Shown: positions 30,983 through 43,597, numbered from the stretch's first letter. The stretch is 64,000 nt of DNA from Serratia proteamaculans (GCF_008830365.1 NZ_WBKI01000002.1:1-64000); one strand, 5' to 3'. Translations and numbers: made by a program. Notes: a model not told the origin generated them from the sequence alone.

Positions 30983-31597
30983 GAAATGCAGGTCCAAAGA
31001 CTCAACTTCGGCAGTGCATTCTTCACCCCAGGCGCTCAGGGTAATTTGCGCCAATTGTGCCAGCCCCTGATAGAAAGGATGCTGTGCATTCGCTTGCAAC
31101 AACTCCAGATAACGCGGAGCCCAAGGCAGCACATGCTTGGTCAGCAACTGTTCAACCAGCCCACCCTGACGTTCTTCAGCTAACCATGCCACCATCATCA
31201 ACAAGGTGCCGATATGATCTTCCGGCTCATTGCGATCGTGTTGTGCATCAATGCCATTCGAACGTAACCACCGGCGCAGACGCAGGGTGGAATTGCCAAA
31301 CAGCACGTTCTCTTTGTCCAGATACACCGAACCCCATAACGGAGCCGGTAAGGTGTCAGGCCCTACAAACAGACGTTGGTAAGCCTCTGCCAACGACTCC
31401 TCTTGCTCATCTTCAATCCCGGTGGCGATCAGTGCTGCCGCAGTCTGCAACTGCTCGGCGTCGCCATACGGCCATTCTTTGACCCACTCAGATTCAGACA
31501 AGGTTGCCAACAACTGTTGACCGTCTTCACTTTCTGGCGGTGCATACAACAACACACCCAGCACCCGGCCCGTTAAAGCGATATTTTCAAGCGTCAT
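30980..31597 (-). CDS. dmsD: Tat proofreading chaperone DmsD
   Basis: Cytosolic chaperone, 205 aa (E. coli: 204), that binds the twin-arginine signal of DmsA and guides cofactor loading before export. Typical parts: AYQRLFVGPDTLPAPLWGSV and the following EPEDHIGTLLMMVAWLAEE. It lies 50 bp after dmsC on the same strand, probably in one operon dmsABCD; in E. coli dmsD is elsewhere. Confidence 0.93.
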   Translation of the reverse strand: MTLENIALTGRVLGVLLYAPPESEDGQQLLATLSESEWVKEWPYGDAEQLQTAAALIATGIEDEQEESLAEAYQRLFVGPDTLPAPLWGSVYLDKENVLFGNSTLRLRRWLRSNGIDAQHDRNEPEDHIGTLLMMVAWLAEERQGGLVEQLLTKHVLPWAPRYLELLQANAQHPFYQGLAQLAQITLSAWGEECTAEVESLDLHF

Positions 31598-31646
31598 AAA
31601 TCAAGGATCCTATTAAGGGCACAGCGAACTGTGCCTGACTACAATA

Positions 31647-32507
31647 TTAACCGGCTACCGCCATGCCAACGGTCATATGCAGGCCGTAGAACACACCACG
31701 CCCTACCAGCTCACCAGCGATAACCAAAATCAAACCTAAAACCATCCCCATCACGCTCGCGTTACCCCGGCGCAACAGTGGGCAAATCCAACAACCTAAA
31801 CCTAACACCACCAACACCAGTCGCCCAACCATTAACTGGCCGTATTGAGGGATCAACGTTGATGCCTGCTGTACCGAGCTGGTGATACTGGCCAACTCAT
31901 AGCCTTGCATCATCACCGCACCCAGGCTTACCAACAGCGCCACTACGCTCAGAATAGCCAGCGAATAGCGGGCTGATACCGCTAATCCAGCCGCACGCAA
32001 TAACAGAACTCCCAGCAACGGCCCGCCGATCAGCGTCGTCAGGAAAAAGTTCAGCGTAGTGTAACCGTTATGCCAGGTTGGCACAGTATCGATTTGATAC
32101 ACCCGCGTCATGGCGTAAACAAAGACTATGCCCAATGCCATGGTCACCCACAGCCACACTTTGCCCAACGCCGCTGGCATTTTGCCCAGCACCGCCAGTA
32201 GCCAATAGACCCCCCCGACGGCTAAGAACAACGCGCCACCGGCAATTTCGTTGCTCAACGCCGACGCGCCGACGCGGTTTAAAGAGTTAAACGCCCGTAA
32301 CGGTGAACCCAGGTGCAGGGTAGATGCGACAAAAGCGATGCCCATCAGCAACCATAAGAAGAACATTGAGCGATGCACCGCCCGGTCCTGCTGCTGGTTC
32401 AGATTGCCACCGATCACCGCAATTCCCATAACGATGATCGCCCCCACCACAGATTGCCCCAATACGGTAAACAGCATCAGCGGCCATTCATGCCATCCCA
32501 TGCCCAT
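31647..32507 (-). CDS. dmsC: DMSO reductase membrane anchor subunit DmsC
   Basis: Menaquinol-oxidising membrane anchor, 286 aa, eight helices. The start at 32507 (MGMGWHEWPLMLFTVLGQS) matches E. coli; a longer reading is rejected. HLGSPLRAFNSLNRVGASAL and GRGVFYGLHMTVGMAVA at the C-terminus are diagnostic. The ATG follows the dmsB stop by one base. Confidence 0.95.
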   Translation of the reverse strand: MGMGWHEWPLMLFTVLGQSVVGAIIVMGIAVIGGNLNQQQDRAVHRSMFFLWLLMGIAFVASTLHLGSPLRAFNSLNRVGASALSNEIAGGALFLAVGGVYWLLAVLGKMPAALGKVWLWVTMALGIVFVYAMTRVYQIDTVPTWHNGYTTLNFFLTTLIGGPLLGVLLLRAAGLAVSARYSLAILSVVALLVSLGAVMMQGYELASITSSVQQASTLIPQYGQLMVGRLVLVVLGLGCWICPLLRRGNASVMGMVLGLILVIAGELVGRGVFYGLHMTVGMAVAG

Positions 32508-32508
32508 A

Positions 32509-33126
32509 TTAAACCTCCTTCGGATTGGCCAGATAACCCGTGGTATCACCACTCGGTCGACTATTGGCATTGGGTTTCAGCACGATGCACGGCCGGGTAA
32601 AATGCGCCGCCGGTAGCGGGGCCACCTGTGCTAAAGTGCCATGCTGCTGGCGTAGTTGCTCGATAGGACCAAAGTCCAGGGCCCGCAGCGGGCAGGACTC
32701 CACGCAGATAGGCTTGTTGCCTTCTGCCACTCGCTCATGGCAACCATCGCATTTGGTCATGTGCCCTTTGGCCGCATTGTACTGCGGCGCGCCGTACGGA
32801 CAGGCCATGTGGCAATAGCGACACCCAATACACACCTCTTCATTCACCACCACAAAGCCATCTTCCCGTTTGTGCATCGCACCGGTCGGGCACACTTTGG
32901 TACAGGCGGGATCTTCACAATGGTTGCAGGCAATCGACAAATAATAGGCAAACACGTTTTGTTGCCAGCCTTCGCCATCCTGCTGCCAATCGCCTCCGGC
33001 ATATTCATAGATGCGGCGGAAGCTGACATCTGGCGTCAGGTTTTTGTAGTCCTTGCAGGCCAGTTCGCAGGTTTTGCAGCCGGTGCAACGACTTGAATCG
33101 ATAAAGAATCCATATTGCTGAGTCAT
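32509..33126 (-). CDS. dmsB: DMSO reductase iron-sulfur subunit DmsB
   Basis: Electron-transfer subunit, 205 aa, with four [4Fe-4S] clusters. Cysteine groups: CTGCKTCELAC, CNHCEDPACTKVC, CIGCRYCHMAC and CDGCHE with CVESC. It passes electrons from DmsC to DmsA on the periplasmic side. It lies between dmsA (10-bp gap) and dmsC. Confidence 0.96.
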   Translation of the reverse strand: MTQQYGFFIDSSRCTGCKTCELACKDYKNLTPDVSFRRIYEYAGGDWQQDGEGWQQNVFAYYLSIACNHCEDPACTKVCPTGAMHKREDGFVVVNEEVCIGCRYCHMACPYGAPQYNAAKGHMTKCDGCHERVAEGNKPICVESCPLRALDFGPIEQLRQQHGTLAQVAPLPAAHFTRPCIVLKPNANSRPSGDTTGYLANPKEV

Positions 33127-33136
33127 TGGCTACCCC

Positions 33137-35590
33137 TTATACCTTTTCGATTTGAATCAGATTGGTATGCTGCGGATTCCCCTTCGCCAAAGGCGAGGGA
33201 CGATGGGTGGTCAGAGTATTCATGCAGGCGCCATGATCGACCCGATCGCCGCTCATATCCGCCTGATGCCAGGCTCCCTGACCCATGGCTACCACACCCG
33301 GCATGATGCGTGGCGTTACCTTGGCTTCGACCCGTACTTCGCCACGGCCGTTGAACACCCGCACCTTGTCACCAGCGAGGATCCCACGCGATTGCGCATC
33401 CAGTGGGTTGATCCACACTTCCTGGCGGCAGGCCGCCTGCAAAATATCGATATTGCCGTACGAGGAGTGGGTACGGGCCTTGTAGTGAAAGCCAAACATT
33501 TGCAGCGGGTAGGTTTTACGCAGCGGATCGTCCCAGCCTTCAAAGGTAGAGGCATAAACCGGTAACGGGCTGATGGTTTCGTCTTTCTCCAGTTGCCAGT
33601 CGTTGGCGATCTCAGCCAGTCGACTGGAATAGATTTCTATCTTGCCGGACGGCGTTTTTAACGGGTTCGCTTCGGGATCCTGACGGAAATTTTTGTAAGC
33701 CACGAAATGGCCATTGGGATCTTTACGCTTGTAGATCCCCATATTGCGTAACGCTTCATAGCCCGGCAGCAGGGGATCCCGCGCCTGCATTTTGGCGTAC
33801 AAATATTGCAGCCATTGTGCCTGGGAACGCCCTTCGGTGAATTTCTGATGCACCTCTGGCCCCAAACGACGCGCCACTTCACTCAGCACCTCATAGATGC
33901 CCTTACGTTCGAATTTGGCGGAAGTGGCGGGTTGAATAAAGATCAGATAGCCCATGTTACCGGCATAGTCGTTGGGAATAATGTCTTCCTGTTCGACGGT
34001 CATCAGATCCGGCAGCAGAATATCGGCATATTTCGCCGACGAGGTCATAAAGTTTTCCAGCACCACTATCATTTCGCATTGGGAATCGTCCTGCAAAATA
34101 TCGTGGGTTTTATTGATGTCGGAGTGCTGGTTGGTGATGGTATTACCGGCATAGTTCCAGATGAACTTGATCGGTACGTTCAGTTTATCCTGGCCACGAA
34201 CCCCATCGCGCCTGGCGGTCATTTCCGGGCCTCGTGCAATGGCATCAGTCCAGCTAAAACAGGAGATTTGCGCTTTGACCGGGTTGGTCAATACCGGCAT
34301 ACGCTCAATGGTGATGGTATAGGTGGATTCACGCGCCCCACTGTTGCCGCCATTAATGCCAACATTGCCGGTCAGAATCGGCAGCATAGCGATGGCCCGA
34401 GAGGTCAGTTCACCGTTGGCCTGCCGCTGCGGCCCCCAGCCCTGGCAGATATAGGCCGGTTTCGCGCTGCCTATTTCCCTTGCCAGTTTGATAATGCGAT
34501 CTGTCGGAATGCCGGTAATTTTTGCCGCCCACTGCGGCGTTTTTTCAACGCCGTCCTCACCCAGCCCAAGAATATAGGCCTTGTAATGGCCATTTATTGG
34601 AGCATCGGCGGGTAGGGTTTTTTCGTCGTAGCCAACGCAATATTGGTCCAGGAAGGGTTGATCGACCAGATTCTCGCTGATCAACACGTGCGCCAGTCCA
34701 GCCACTAATGCCGCATCCGTACCTGGCCGAATAGGGATCCATTCATCCTCACGTCCGGCGGCAGTATCGGTATAACGTGGATCGATAACGATCATCCGTG
34801 CATTAGAGCGTTCACGCGCCTGCTCCAGATAATAGGTAATACCTCCCCCACTCATCCGCGTTTCCGCCGGGTTATTACCGAACATCACCACCAGTTTGCT
34901 GTTTTCAATATCCGAGGTGCTGTTACCTTCATTGCTGCCATAGGTGTAAGGCATAGCGCAGGCGATTTGCGCAGTGCTGTAAGTGCCATACTGGCTCAGG
35001 TAACCGCCATAGCAATTCATCAGACGGGCGACCAGTGAAGCATTCGGCGATGAGCGGGTAATATTGCCGCCGACAATGCCCGAGGTGTAATTGATATATA
35101 CCGCCTCGTTGCCGTATTGCCCGACAATCCGCTTCAGGTTGTTGGCGATGGCATCATAAGCTTCGTCCCAACTGATACGTTTGAATTTGCCTTCCCCGCG
35201 TTTACCGACGCGCTTCATGGGATAATTCAGACGGTCAGGATGGTTCATTCGGCGACGAATAGTACGACCGCGTAAACAGGCTCGCACCTGGTGGTCGCCA
35301 TACTCATCCAGGCCAGTGTTATCGGTTTCGACCCAATAAACTTCGTCGTCACGGACGTGTAAACGCAAGGCACAACGACTGCCACAGTTAACCGAACAAG
35401 CGCCCCAGACGACTTTGTCCTGTGCGGCTTGTAGCACACTTTCACTGATTGAAACCGCTAAAGCACGCCGGCTAAAGGGCAATGCTATACCCCCGACGGC
35501 CAGCGCCAACCCGACTATGCCGCTGGATTTTACCAACGTACGACGGCTGAATCCCCCAGACTCCTGACGGTTTGTTTTGTTTTCCGACAT
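33137..35590 (-). CDS. dmsA: DMSO reductase catalytic subunit DmsA
   Basis: Molybdopterin enzyme, 817 aa, reducing DMSO and related S- or N-oxides as anaerobic electron acceptors. The twin-arginine signal is SRRTLVKSSGIVGLA (res. 15-29). An N-terminal [4Fe-4S] site is CSVNCGSRC with a later CLRG. The Mo-ligand serine is in GTYSTAQI. In E. coli the operon is induced by FNR and repressed by NarL under nitrate; I find no convincing FNR box upstream here. Confidence 0.96.
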   Translation of the reverse strand: MSENKTNRQESGGFSRRTLVKSSGIVGLALAVGGIALPFSRRALAVSISESVLQAAQDKVVWGACSVNCGSRCALRLHVRDDEVYWVETDNTGLDEYGDHQVRACLRGRTIRRRMNHPDRLNYPMKRVGKRGEGKFKRISWDEAYDAIANNLKRIVGQYGNEAVYINYTSGIVGGNITRSSPNASLVARLMNCYGGYLSQYGTYSTAQIACAMPYTYGSNEGNSTSDIENSKLVVMFGNNPAETRMSGGGITYYLEQARERSNARMIVIDPRYTDTAAGREDEWIPIRPGTDAALVAGLAHVLISENLVDQPFLDQYCVGYDEKTLPADAPINGHYKAYILGLGEDGVEKTPQWAAKITGIPTDRIIKLAREIGSAKPAYICQGWGPQRQANGELTSRAIAMLPILTGNVGINGGNSGARESTYTITIERMPVLTNPVKAQISCFSWTDAIARGPEMTARRDGVRGQDKLNVPIKFIWNYAGNTITNQHSDINKTHDILQDDSQCEMIVVLENFMTSSAKYADILLPDLMTVEQEDIIPNDYAGNMGYLIFIQPATSAKFERKGIYEVLSEVARRLGPEVHQKFTEGRSQAQWLQYLYAKMQARDPLLPGYEALRNMGIYKRKDPNGHFVAYKNFRQDPEANPLKTPSGKIEIYSSRLAEIANDWQLEKDETISPLPVYASTFEGWDDPLRKTYPLQMFGFHYKARTHSSYGNIDILQAACRQEVWINPLDAQSRGILAGDKVRVFNGRGEVRVEAKVTPRIMPGVVAMGQGAWHQADMSGDRVDHGACMNTLTTHRPSPLAKGNPQHTNLIQIEKV

Positions 35591-35669
35591 AACTCACTCC
35601 ACGTTTTACCCTGGTATTGATAAACGTTATGCCCTTGATTCAAGGCAGCGATCAGAGGAGACAGATCCG

Positions 35670-35819
35670 ATGTCTGTTGATGAGCCTGAGCAAAAGCCCT
35701 CCTCTATGAGTGGATATTACTCAGAAGTGAGTAGTGAACTTTGTCTGCTATCAATAAAGCGGGGGAAGTATCTGAAAGAAAAAGGGCTTTCGAACAAAGG
35801 GGTAACGATTTTCTTATAA
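35670..35819 (+). CDS. Possible small protein between dmsA and serS
   Basis: A 49-residue frame (MSVDEPEQKPSSMSGYYSEV, then LLSIKRGKYLKEKGLSNKG) starts at an ATG preceded by GAGGAGA. Nothing is known of it. It fills most of the 270-bp gap upstream of dmsA and could also be chance sequence in a long leader. Confidence 0.25.
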   Translation: MSVDEPEQKPSSMSGYYSEVSSELCLLSIKRGKYLKEKGLSNKGVTIFL

Positions 35820-35842
35820 AAAAAGCGCCCGTAGGCGCTTTT
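35815..35842 (-). terminator. serS terminator
   Basis: On the minus strand AAGCGCC, a 4-base loop and GGCGCTT are followed by a run of T, 20 bp after the serS stop. Confidence 0.85.
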
Positions 35843-35860
35843 CGTGGAACAGCTATCTTA

Positions 35861-37195
<1,335 letters not shown>

Positions 37196-37263
37196 TTATT
37201 CGGCTGAATTTATAGCCGCATAAAGGAAGAGTGATACCCGCTAACCTTACCGCAACGGCAACG

Positions 37264-38607
37264 CTAGCGGTAGCGTTTTGTCTGGCTATTTTGATCCTGC
37301 TCAGCAAGCCATGCCAGCTTTTCACCGATTTTACCTTCCAGCCCGCGAGTGGTTGGATGATAGTAACGCGTCTTGGCCATTTCGGGCGGGAAGTAATCTT
37401 CACCGGCGGCATAGGCATTGGGTTCGTCGTGGGCATAGCGATATTCTGCACCCAACCCCATTTCCTTCATCAGCTTGGTTGGCGCATTGCGCAAGTGCTC
37501 GGGGACGTCATAATCAGCCATCTCTTTGGCGTCACGTATTGCCGCTTTGAAGGCGGTATAAACCGCGTTGCTTTTTGGCGCACAGGCCAGATAGACGATA
37601 GCCTGGGCTATCGCCCGTTCGCCCTCCGCCGGCCCTACCCGAGTGAAGCAGTCCCAGGCCGCAATAGCCACCTGCATACCACGCGGGTCAGCATTACCGA
37701 CATCTTCAGAAGCAATCGCCAGCAACCGGCGTGCCACGTACAAGGGATCGCCCCCGGCGGTAATAATACGGGCATACCAGTACAGCGCTGCGTCCGGTGC
37801 TGAACCACGCACCGATTTATGCAGCGCCGAGATCAGATCGTAAAAGCGGTCGCCTTTATTATCGAAACGCGCACTGCGTTCCCCGGAGACTTCTTTCAGT
37901 AATTCCGGTGTCAATACGCGGATGCCTTTGGCGTTGATTTCCGCCATGTCCGCCATCATCTCCAGGCTGTTCAGCGCCCGACGGGCGTCGCCGCCCACCA
38001 ACTCCGACAGCATGCGGCGCGTCTCTTCCGGCAGTTCGATATTCTGGCCACCCAAACCCCGGTTGTTGTCTTGCATCGCCTGATCCAGCACCTGACTGAT
38101 ATCTTCGGCAGTCAGTGCCTTCAGCAAATAGACGCGAGCACGCGACAACAACGCCGAGTTAAGCTCAAAGGACGGGTTTTCGGTGGTGGCGCCGATAAAG
38201 GTGATGGTGCCGTCTTCAATATGCGGCAGGAAGGCATCCTGCTGGCTTTTGTTGAAGCGGTGCACCTCATCGACAAACAGGATAGTGCGGCGACCGGAGT
38301 CACGGTTTTGACGTGCGCGCTCAATCGCCTCGCGGATCTCTTTAATCCCGGACGTGACGGCAGAAATACGTTCGACGTCCGCCTGGCCGTAACGGCCGAT
38401 CAATTCCGCCAGCGTCGTTTTCCCGGTGCCCGGTGGCCCCCACAGAATCATCGAATGCAGTTGTCCCGCCTCGATAGCCCGCGGCAAAGGCTTACCGGCA
38501 GCCAACAGATGCTGCTGGCCGATGTATTGTGCCAGCGTAGTCGGCCGCATCCGCGCGGCCAACGGCTGGAATTCATTCTGGGAAAAATCGAGCGACATAT
38601 TACTCAC
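37264..38607 (-). CDS. rarA: Replication-associated recombination protein RarA
   Basis: AAA+ ATPase related to clamp loaders, 447 aa as in E. coli, acting at stalled forks. Walker [13 protein letters not shown], Walker [17 protein letters not shown] and sensor [17 protein letters not shown] are visible. It starts 7 bp after lolA and is co-transcribed with it, as in E. coli. Confidence 0.96.
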   Translation of the reverse strand: MSNMSLDFSQNEFQPLAARMRPTTLAQYIGQQHLLAAGKPLPRAIEAGQLHSMILWGPPGTGKTTLAELIGRYGQADVERISAVTSGIKEIREAIERARQNRDSGRRTILFVDEVHRFNKSQQDAFLPHIEDGTITFIGATTENPSFELNSALLSRARVYLLKALTAEDISQVLDQAMQDNNRGLGGQNIELPEETRRMLSELVGGDARRALNSLEMMADMAEINAKGIRVLTPELLKEVSGERSARFDNKGDRFYDLISALHKSVRGSAPDAALYWYARIITAGGDPLYVARRLLAIASEDVGNADPRGMQVAIAAWDCFTRVGPAEGERAIAQAIVYLACAPKSNAVYTAFKAAIRDAKEMADYDVPEHLRNAPTKLMKEMGLGAEYRYAHDEPNAYAAGEDYFPPEMAKTRYYHPTTRGLEGKIGEKLAWLAEQDQNSQTKRYR

Positions 38608-38614
38608 GCGGACC

Positions 38615-39226
38615 TCACTGGCGCTGGTCGTCCAGCGTCACCCCCTTCGGCGGGGTAAATTTGAATTTGCTGGCATCAGCCGCGACATTCTGCTGGCTTT
38701 TCAGCGCGTAAGAACTGCGTTGGCCGTCCTGCTCAACCGCGGCAAAACTGCGGATAGTGCCGCTGTTATCCACGGTAATGGCGAACTGTTTCAGGTTGCC
38801 GCTGCTGGATTTTGGCGTCAGCTCAAAATCATTACCCTTCTGCTTAACGTTGTACTGTTTCCAATCATTGGCGTTATTACGGGTGATCAGCATAAACGGC
38901 GTGTTGCCGGTGGCGTTTTTCAGCCAGGTGGCAGTGACCTGCTCAACAAAGGGATTGTAGAACCACAGGGTCTGCCCATCTGACACCAGTACGCTCTCGT
39001 CCGGCGAGGTCATGTGCCAGTTAAACAGATTCGGGCGCTTAACCCAGAGTTCGCCTTCACCCTGCTGTACCGCCGCGCCATCGCTGCTGGTCACCGTCTG
39101 GGAGAAGCTGGCGTGGAAACTGTTCACTTTCGCCAGACGACTTTGCAAATCCTGCGCGGCGTCGGCCAACACAGAGGTGGAAGCGAAACCCGAAAGCAGA
39201 CAACAGGCAACTAACAGTTTTTTCAT
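38615..39226 (-). CDS. lolA: Outer-membrane lipoprotein carrier LolA
   Basis: Periplasmic chaperone, 203 aa, carrying lipoproteins from the LolCDE complex to LolB. A signal peptide ([21 protein letters not shown]) ends before [20 protein letters not shown], the usual mature start. [20 protein letters not shown] is diagnostic. It lies between ftsK and rarA as in E. coli. Confidence 0.95.
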   Translation of the reverse strand: MKKLLVACCLLSGFASTSVLADAAQDLQSRLAKVNSFHASFSQTVTSSDGAAVQQGEGELWVKRPNLFNWHMTSPDESVLVSDGQTLWFYNPFVEQVTATWLKNATGNTPFMLITRNNANDWKQYNVKQKGNDFELTPKSSSGNLKQFAITVDNSGTIRSFAAVEQDGQRSSYALKSQQNVAADASKFKFTPPKGVTLDDQRQ

Positions 39227-39376
39227 TATTCCAGATACCTTATGAAATGCGTTAACCGCAAGGCGGTGCCGTGCGGGTCAAATTAACCCTTAAACACCTT
39301 TACTCTACCCGAAGCCATTCGCCGGCAGATAGGCCAATGTTCCGAGAAGCCGTTGGGTTTACGCTTCTTTGCACAA

Positions 39377-39397
39377 GGGCCGCTAAGCGGCCCTTTT
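39377..39397. terminator. Hairpin between ftsK and lolA
   Basis: GGGCCGC (39377-39383), TAA and GCGGCCC (39387-39393), with TTTT on the plus side and only a weak T-run on the minus side. It probably ends ftsK transcription partly, since lolA lies downstream on the same strand. Confidence 0.5.
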
Positions 39398-39424
39398 AAT
39401 TAAATAACAACGATTAAAACTTCA

Positions 39425-42400
39425 TCAGTCATGCCGTGGCGGGGCCAGCACCTCGCGGTTGCCGTTGTGCCCCTGCTCACTGACGATGCCCTGCGCTTCC
39501 ATCTGTTCGATGATACGCGCGGCGCGGTTATAACCGATGCGGAACTGGCGCTGTACGCCGGAGATAGAGGCACGGCGTTTATCCACCACAAACTCCACCG
39601 CCTGATCAAACAGCGGATCCAGCTCTTCGTCACCGTCCAGACCGCCGCCAGTTCCACCCTCACCGTCGTCACCGGCGCTGAGGATACCCTCTTTATATTG
39701 AGGTCGTTCACGCGCTTTCCAATCCTTAACCACTGCATGCACTTCCTGATCGCGCACAAATGCACCATGCACACGTACCGGAATGGAGGAGTTAGGGGCC
39801 AGATACAGCATGTCACCCATCCCCAGCAGGGATTCAGCACCGCCCTGATCGAGGATAGTGCGCGAGTCAATCTTGCTGGACACGGTAAAGGCGATACGGG
39901 TCGGGATGTTGGCCTTGATCAGGCCAGTGATCACATCCACCGACGGACGCTGGGTTGCCAGCACCAGGTGGATCCCCGCCGCACGCGCTTTCTGCGCCAG
40001 ACGAGCGATCAATTCCTCAACCTTTTTACCGACCGTCATGATGAGATCGGCAAACTCATCGACCATCACCACGATGTAAGGTTCTTTCTCCAGTACCGGC
40101 GGCGTGATGTCCATGCTGTCGGTCGGTTTCCAGAACGGATCCGGGATCGGACGCCCCATGGCTTCAGCCTGATCGACGCGTTCGTTATAACCGGCCAGGT
40201 TACGCACACCGAGCGCAGACATCAGCTTGTAGCGACGCTCCATCTCGGCGACACACCAACGCAGGGCATTGGCGGCGTCTTTCATGTCGGTAACCACGTC
40301 GGTCAACAGATGCGGAATGCCCTCATAGACTGACAGTTCCAGCATTTTCGGGTCGATCATGATAAAGCGCACTTCTTTCGGCGTGGCCTTATACAGGATG
40401 CTCAGGATCATGGCATTGACCCCGACCGACTTACCGGAACCGGTGGTCCCCGCGACCAGCAGGTGTGGCATTTTCGCCAAATCGGCCACGACCGGTTCGC
40501 CAGAAATGTCTTTACCCAATACGATCGCCAGCGGCGACGGATTGTCACGGAACGCCGGGCAGTCCAGCACTTCTCGCAGATAAACCGTCTGACGCTTGAC
40601 GTTAGGCAGCTCCAACCCGACGTAAGGCTTGCCGGGGATCACTTCCACCACACGCACCGCGGAGGTCGACAATGAACGCGCCAAATCGCGCGACAGGTTG
40701 GAAATACGTGCAGCCTTGACGCCCGGAGCCAAATCCAGCTCGAAGCGGGTGATGACCGGACCTGGTAAAATATCCACCACGTCGGCTTTCACCCGGTAAT
40801 CGGCCAGGCTTGCCTCCACCAAACGCGCCTTTTGTTCCAGCGCGAAGGAATCTATCGGTTCCACCTCTTTCGGGGCTTCGGTCAGCAGATCCAGCGTCGG
40901 CAACGGCGTGGTCGGTTTTTGCAACGGCATATCGTTGCGCATCAGGAACGGGTGTATCAGGCTGTCCATCGCCGGTTGTTGCACAGCGGCAGGTTCCGGT
41001 TGCGCCACAGGCTGCTGATAGGCTGGCGGCTGTTGCTGCACTGCCGGTTGCTGCTGCGATTGTTGGTAAGCAGGCTGATAGGACTGTACCGGCGGAGTCT
41101 GAGGCTGAGCCGGCGCGGCGGGCTCAAACTGACCGAACGGCACATCGTCTTCACGCTCGCTTTGCTGCTCAATGCGTTCTTCCAACTGCGGCGACAAGGT
41201 GAACAGCGGCTCAACCGGGCCATCATCCACCAAATCATCCATCGGCGAGAAGCCGAACGCATTACGGGTATCGACCGGCGTAGTTGGCTGCACCGATGGC
41301 GCGACTTCTGACTGGCCATAGCGCTGGCTTTGCTGGTTGGCAAACGCTTGACGCAGTGCGGCCTCCTGCAGAGCAGCTTCATCATCCAGATTATCCGACG
41401 CAGACTCCTCACCGTAACGCTGGCTCTGCTGCTCGGCAAATGCCTGACGTAACGCCGCTTCCTGCAGGGCTTCATCATCTGGCGAAAGATTATCCGTATT
41501 CGGCAATGGCTCATCGTCCCCTCGGGTGCGCTGTTGCTGTTCGGCCATGCGCTGCGAAGGCAGTTTGATACCATAAGAAGCCAGTTCACGACGGGTCGGA
41601 ATGCGTACCGGATTAGGACGCGGTAATTCAGGGCCGAGGCCTTGTTTCACCTGCGAGTTAGCATCACTGGTAGCGCTAAAGGCCGGCATAAAGGTATTGG
41701 CGGCAACAGCACCGGCAATCGCCGCCGCTGCGGCAGGCGCCTGAGGCTTCACGCTGCCAAACGGGGTAGCGGCAGGCTCAGCAGCGCTGAAGCCGGTCGG
41801 AGCGCTGACGTCAACGCTATCACGCTGGGCGGCAGAAAAATCAAACGGGGAGCGGTCTGGCGACGGCGATACGGCCTGTGCGTCCCAGTTCCCCATACGC
41901 GGTTCATCGTCGTCCCGGTAAGGATCGGCCTGGCGCGTCAACTTCGGCGTCGGCGTTTCTTCAGGGATTTCAAACGAATACAGCGGCGGCGCGGTGTTTT
42001 CTGCTACCGCACTCATCGGATGCTGGTTCACCGAGGCCGGAGCCACAGGTGCTGCAGTAACCGACGGAGCCTGCGCCACGACAGGTGCCGCAGTGACAGG
42101 GGCGCTGGCTACCGCTGACGCGACAGGCGTGGCATCGGTCTCATCGTCATCATTAGCCCGCAGACCGCTGAGTAACGGATCTTCCGCATCTTCCGCCGCC
42201 ATTTTGGCGGTTTCCGTTACCGAAGGCGCAGAGAACAACACATCGTCTTCCGCCGCGTTAGCCGCCGTTGCCGAGGTAGCCGCAGCAAGCGCGGCATCCT
42301 TGTCAGTGGATTCAGGCTGATCTTCGACGTAGCGCTCATCATCGTCATGATAACGGTCTTCACGACGTGAGCGGTTGGTCATAAAGGTGGCTGTACCCAG

Positions 42401-42982
42401 CACCACGCCGCCGATGCGCTCGGCGATCACCAACCAGGACCAGCCGGTAAACAGCGTCAGCCCCGCAGCCCAAACGCACAACAGCCCCAGGGTGGCGCCG
42501 ATACCGTTGAACCACGGCAACATGGCGTTGCTCAGCAAGCTGCCAATCACGCCGCCGGATGCGAAGTAATAGAGGTCGTCGACATTCAATGCCGCCAGGC
42601 CACACGAGGTGAGCACCAGCGCCAACGTGCCGATCAGGCGCAGTGAAAGCGCAAAATAGTCGATGTATTCGCCATTGCCGCGCTGACGGTAAGCCGCCCA
42701 GCACAGCACCAGCATGATCGGCGGTATCGCATAGGCGAGTACCCCGAAGGTGAAGAACAATGTGTCGGCCATCCAGGCCCCGACGCCACCGCCCAGGTTA
42801 TGAATAGGCTCATGCCACGCGGTCTGCGACCAGCTTGGGTCAGAGGGATTAAAACTGACCAAGGCAGCCATGAGGTAAATGGCAAAAATGGCTACCACAA
42901 TCAACACAGCTTCGAGCAAACGGCGACCGCTGCTGAGTTTTCTCAAGGTAACTTCTTTATCTTCTGTATATTCCTGGCTCAA
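39425..42982 (-). CDS. ftsK: DNA translocase FtsK
   Basis: Septal DNA pump, 1185 aa (E. coli: 1329), which resolves chromosome dimers with XerCD-dif. Residues about 20-190 hold four membrane helices, then a Pro/Gln/Glu-rich linker, then the RecA-like motor (Walker [15 protein letters not shown]) and the gamma DNA-reading domain ([20 protein letters not shown]). The linker contains two near-identical repeats, [20 protein letters not shown], and Gln-rich YQQ repeats. The shorter total length is due to the linker. Confidence 0.97.
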   Translation of the reverse strand: MSQEYTEDKEVTLRKLSSGRRLLEAVLIVVAIFAIYLMAALVSFNPSDPSWSQTAWHEPIHNLGGGVGAWMADTLFFTFGVLAYAIPPIMLVLCWAAYRQRGNGEYIDYFALSLRLIGTLALVLTSCGLAALNVDDLYYFASGGVIGSLLSNAMLPWFNGIGATLGLLCVWAAGLTLFTGWSWLVIAERIGGVVLGTATFMTNRSRREDRYHDDDERYVEDQPESTDKDAALAAATSATAANAAEDDVLFSAPSVTETAKMAAEDAEDPLLSGLRANDDDETDATPVASAVASAPVTAAPVVAQAPSVTAAPVAPASVNQHPMSAVAENTAPPLYSFEIPEETPTPKLTRQADPYRDDDEPRMGNWDAQAVSPSPDRSPFDFSAAQRDSVDVSAPTGFSAAEPAATPFGSVKPQAPAAAAAIAGAVAANTFMPAFSATSDANSQVKQGLGPELPRPNPVRIPTRRELASYGIKLPSQRMAEQQQRTRGDDEPLPNTDNLSPDDEALQEAALRQAFAEQQSQRYGEESASDNLDDEAALQEAALRQAFANQQSQRYGQSEVAPSVQPTTPVDTRNAFGFSPMDDLVDDGPVEPLFTLSPQLEERIEQQSEREDDVPFGQFEPAAPAQPQTPPVQSYQPAYQQSQQQPAVQQQPPAYQQPVAQPEPAAVQQPAMDSLIHPFLMRNDMPLQKPTTPLPTLDLLTEAPKEVEPIDSFALEQKARLVEASLADYRVKADVVDILPGPVITRFELDLAPGVKAARISNLSRDLARSLSTSAVRVVEVIPGKPYVGLELPNVKRQTVYLREVLDCPAFRDNPSPLAIVLGKDISGEPVVADLAKMPHLLVAGTTGSGKSVGVNAMILSILYKATPKEVRFIMIDPKMLELSVYEGIPHLLTDVVTDMKDAANALRWCVAEMERRYKLMSALGVRNLAGYNERVDQAEAMGRPIPDPFWKPTDSMDITPPVLEKEPYIVVMVDEFADLIMTVGKKVEELIARLAQKARAAGIHLVLATQRPSVDVITGLIKANIPTRIAFTVSSKIDSRTILDQGGAESLLGMGDMLYLAPNSSIPVRVHGAFVRDQEVHAVVKDWKARERPQYKEGILSAGDDGEGGTGGGLDGDEELDPLFDQAVEFVVDKRRASISGVQRQFRIGYNRAARIIEQMEAQGIVSEQGHNGNREVLAPPRHD

Positions 42983-43102
42983 GAAAGGCTCTCCAGGTTC
43001 CTGTTAGCTGACATAGCAACAGCGCCGAGAAGCTTCCCCGGCGCCGAAACTGTATGAATAAACAGGAGTGTAACCAATTTAATCAGGTTTTGCACCTGCA
43101 CC

Positions 43103-43597
43103 CTACCGTGTTTTGATAACCAGACGGTTACTCTGTTTCACTTCTTCCATTACCACGTACGTACGGGTGTCGTTAACCCCCGGCAGACGCAGTAAGGTTT
43201 CACCGAGCAACTTACGGTAAGCCGACATATCCGGCACGCGGTTTTTCAACAGATAGTCGAAATCACCGGACACCAGATGACACTCCTGAATTTCTTCAAG
43301 CTTCTGAACGGCTGAGTTGAATTGCTCAAACACATCCGGCGCACCGCGATTCAACGTGATTTCCACGAAAACCAACAGGGAAGCGTCCAGATAATGCGGA
43401 TTGAGCAAAGCGGTATAGCCATGAATGAAACCCTGGCGCTCGAGGCGGCGCACGCGTTCTAAACATGGAGTTGGGGATAGCCCCACGCGCTTCGAAAGCT
43501 CAACGTTCGAAATACGCCCATCCTTCTGCAGCTCGTTCAGGATATTGCGGTCGATACGGTCGAGATCTTTACCCGGGCGTTTCTTATTGTCTGCCAT
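43103..43597 (-). CDS. lrp: Leucine-responsive regulatory protein Lrp
   Basis: Global regulator of amino-acid metabolism and fimbriae, 164 aa as in E. coli and nearly identical to it. The start at 43597 gives MADNKKRPGKDLDRIDRNIL; an upstream start at 43636 is rejected. The helix-turn-helix is RISNVELSKRVGLSPTPCLE; the C-terminus is the ligand-sensing domain. It diverges from trxB. Confidence 0.97.
   Translation of the reverse strand: MADNKKRPGKDLDRIDRNILNELQKDGRISNVELSKRVGLSPTPCLERVRRLERQGFIHGYTALLNPHYLDASLLVFVEITLNRGAPDVFEQFNSAVQKLEEIQECHLVSGDFDYLLKNRVPDMSAYRKLLGETLLRLPGVNDTRTYVVMEEVKQSNRLVIKTR

Noticed and set aside
35617-35630. TTGAT-AAAC-GTTAT near the dmsA start as an FNR box
   Set aside because: Only one half matches the consensus and the position, about 30 bp before the start codon, is wrong for an activator.
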